DNA from: Thiopontia sp964344135
GTDB lineage: Bacteria; Pseudomonadota; Gammaproteobacteria; GCF-002020875
Assembly (NCBI GenBank): GCA_964344135.1
Contig: CAYFMF010000074.1
Span: forward strand, 1 to 5,845
DNA: 5,845 nt
Direction of reading: 5' to 3'
Position 1 is the first letter of the stretch. Each line of letters begins with the position of its first letter. Position numbers and translations under genes: made by a program. This document shows, piece by piece, positions 4,539 through 5,845 of the stretch. The notes under the pieces were generated by a model. The model was not told the origin of the DNA. It made no database searches and saw nothing but the letters and a program-made list of their open reading frames with translations.

Positions 4539-5756
4539 TCAACCCATTTTTCGAGTCGGCAGCCTGAGCGAGAGGAGTGCCGAGAGCAGCACCATCACAG
4601 CCGACCACCAGAGACACCCCTCAATCCCCTGCTGCTGGTAGACCCACCCGGAGAGTACGGTCCCCATCAATCTCCCGCCAGCATTGGCCATGTAGTAGAA
4701 GCCGACATTGGTGGCCACCCGGTCCTGGTCAGAGAGTGCCAGGATCAGAAAGGAGTGGACTGCGGAGTTGATGGCAAAGACCACCCCAAAGAGAGAGAGC
4801 CCCAGCAAAATCGCAAGCTGTGGTGCCACCTCCTGCTCCAGCATCAGTGCAATCCCGACCGGAACCAGCGCCAGGACCAGGGCCCCAAGATGGGCGGTCC
4901 TGCCATCCGGAATGGAGTGGGAGCGCCGCAGCAGCAGCGGAACCACCGCCTGGACCACCCCATAGCCGATAATCCAGAGCGCAATGAACCCGCCCACCTC
5001 CATATGCCCCCAACCAAAGACGGAGGAGAGATAGATCGGCAGTGCCACCACGAACCAGATGTCACGGGAGCCAAAAAGGAAGAAGCGGGCGGCCGAGAGC
5101 CAGTTGATCTCCGCCCGCTTGGAGAAGAGCTGGGTGAACCGCTCTTTCACCTTCGACCTCCCCACCCCTCGTGGCAACAGGGTTGCCGTAACCATCAGCA
5201 CAACCAGCAGCATCCCCGCCAGCCAGAGCAGGGCATCCCTGAAACCGACCAGTGAGAGCAGCAGTGCCCCGAGAAAGAACCCCGCCCCCTTCAGTGCATT
5301 CTTGGAGCCGGTCAGGGCCGAGACCCATTTGAAGAGGCGTGCCCCCTCCCCCCCTTCCGGATCCGGCGGGAGCATCAGCTTGACACTCGCCTTGGCGCTC
5401 ATCTTGTTGAGGTCCTTTGCAATACCGGAGAGCGCCTGTGCCGCCATCACATAGGGTACGGTGAGCCACACCTCGGGAACCGCGAGCATGGAGAGTGCAA
5501 CCACCTGTAGCACCATCCCGAGTTGCATTGTCAGATTGAGGCCGATCCTGGAGCCGACCCATCCACCCACAAGGTTGGTCACCACCCCAAAGAACTCATA
5601 GAAGAGGAAGAGCATCGCAATCTCCAGCGGGCTGTAACCCAGCTGGTGAAAATAGAGCACCACCAGCATGCGGATGGCGCCATCGGTCAGGGTAAAGGCC
5701 CAATAACCGAGCGTGACCGTGAGATAGTTGCGAAAACCTGCGATTGATTCAGCCAT
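4539..5756 (-). CDS. arsJ: Organoarsenical efflux MFS transporter ArsJ
   Basis: ArsJ is an inner-membrane major facilitator transporter that exports 1-arseno-3-phosphoglycerate, the unstable product made from arsenate by a dedicated GAPDH, giving arsenate resistance. Seen here: 405 residues, the usual length, with about twelve hydrophobic helices (first about 12-36, last about 379-397). The N-terminus FRNYLTVTLGYWAFTLTDGA (8-27) and the segment GIAKDLNKMSAKASVK (111-126) are what I know as ArsJ hallmarks. Between the halves lies a long loop, about 195-220, rich in Lys/Arg. The start is the ATG at 5756: an in-frame stop lies nine codons upstream and no other start lies between. There is no ribosome binding site close to it, but a -10 box 11 bases upstream suggests a nearly leaderless message. 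The partner GAPDH gene, usually next to arsJ, is not seen in the window. A CDGSH gene follows 43 bases downstream. A related MFS carrier with another substrate is possible but less likely. Confidence 0.88.
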   Translation of the reverse strand: MAESIAGFRNYLTVTLGYWAFTLTDGAIRMLVVLYFHQLGYSPLEIAMLFLFYEFFGVVTNLVGGWVGSRIGLNLTMQLGMVLQVVALSMLAVPEVWLTVPYVMAAQALSGIAKDLNKMSAKASVKLMLPPDPEGGEGARLFKWVSALTGSKNALKGAGFFLGALLLSLVGFRDALLWLAGMLLVVLMVTATLLPRGVGRSKVKERFTQLFSKRAEINWLSAARFFLFGSRDIWFVVALPIYLSSVFGWGHMEVGGFIALWIIGYGVVQAVVPLLLRRSHSIPDGRTAHLGALVLALVPVGIALMLEQEVAPQLAILLGLSLFGVVFAINSAVHSFLILALSDQDRVATNVGFYYMANAGGRLMGTVLSGWVYQQQGIEGCLWWSAVMVLLSALLSLRLPTRKMG

Positions 5757-5767
5757 TGGTGGATGCG

Positions 5768-5796
5768 AGTATACTCCTGATCAAAACAGTCTATAA
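5768..5796 (-). promoter_or_regulatory. Possible sigma70-type promoter of the arsJ operon
   Basis: On the minus strand a -10 TATACT (5773-5768, 5 of 6) stands 17 bases from a weak -35 TTATAG (5796-5791, 3 of 6). The start would fall about five bases before the arsJ ATG, which explains the missing Shine-Dalgarno. No ArsR-like palindrome is obvious in the 89 bases shown. The promoter would make arsJ independent of any gene further upstream. Confidence 0.4.
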
Positions 5797-5845
5797 AGTA
5801 CCTTATCAGCTCCTCCATATTGGTTTTCCGGGGCGTCGTTAGCCA

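Noticed and set aside
4755..5454. Plus-strand frames over arsJ (166 and 131 codons) and the 166-codon minus frame at 5062-5562
   Set aside because: Shadows of arsJ, whose membrane pattern and family signature settle the frame.
5690..5818. Minus-strand frame starting MEELIRYFIDCFDQ upstream of arsJ
   Set aside because: It runs into arsJ out of frame for about 20 codons, lacks a ribosome binding site, and overlaps the candidate promoter.

Overview
The window looks like chromosomal DNA of a gammaproteobacterium with moderately high GC. The evidence is a TcdA/CsdL-type protein close to the E. coli form, an ArsJ-type transporter and sigma70-like promoter hexamers. Gene content alone does not fix the genus. 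A free-living or symbiotic sulfur-oxidising lineage is possible, but that is a guess. No tRNA, rRNA, CRISPR array or intact insertion sequence is visible.

Left part (1-1230, minus strand). The clear gene is tcdA (442-1230), the tRNA t6A-to-ct6A dehydratase. It ends in an AT-rich perfect hairpin (410-433) that should act as its terminator. The remaining 440 bases hold no long gene. They do carry two short minus-strand reading frames: a 48-residue single-pass membrane peptide (232-378), and a 49-residue proline-rich peptide (35-184) preceded by an extended -10 promoter and a strong ribosome binding site. A run of five GGG tracts (85-110) lies on the plus strand inside the second one.

Middle part (1231-3790, plus strand). 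Divergent, overlapping promoters separate tcdA from an 80-residue membrane protein (1278-1520) whose predicted mRNA is almost leaderless. A 126-base spacer follows. Then comes an unrecognised two-gene membrane module: a 500-residue protein with an N-terminal membrane hairpin, a Pro/Ser and acidic linker and a large helical domain (1706-3208), and a 192-residue protein with one N-terminal membrane anchor, a coiled coil and an Ala/Gly-rich hydrophobic segment (3212-3790). The two frames are in register and separated by one TGA and one further codon. The 5' end of the first is also odd: the good ribosome binding site and ATG (1647) open a 21-codon frame that stops across the TTG start (1706) of the long frame. 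These features point to translational coupling, recoding, or two small sequence lesions.

Right part (3745-5756, minus strand). Reading leftwards, three closely spaced genes form a likely operon: arsJ (organoarsenical efflux MFS transporter), a tandem CDGSH iron-sulfur protein, and an exported protein of unknown function with two cysteines. The last gene converges on the plus-strand module and overlaps its 3' end by 46 bases. The GAPDH gene that normally works with ArsJ is not in the window, and the 89 bases upstream of arsJ show no recognisable end of it.

The most novel material is the 1706-3790 module. Its function cannot be read from sequence; its architecture suggests an inner-membrane assembly with a cytosolic and a periplasmic arm.
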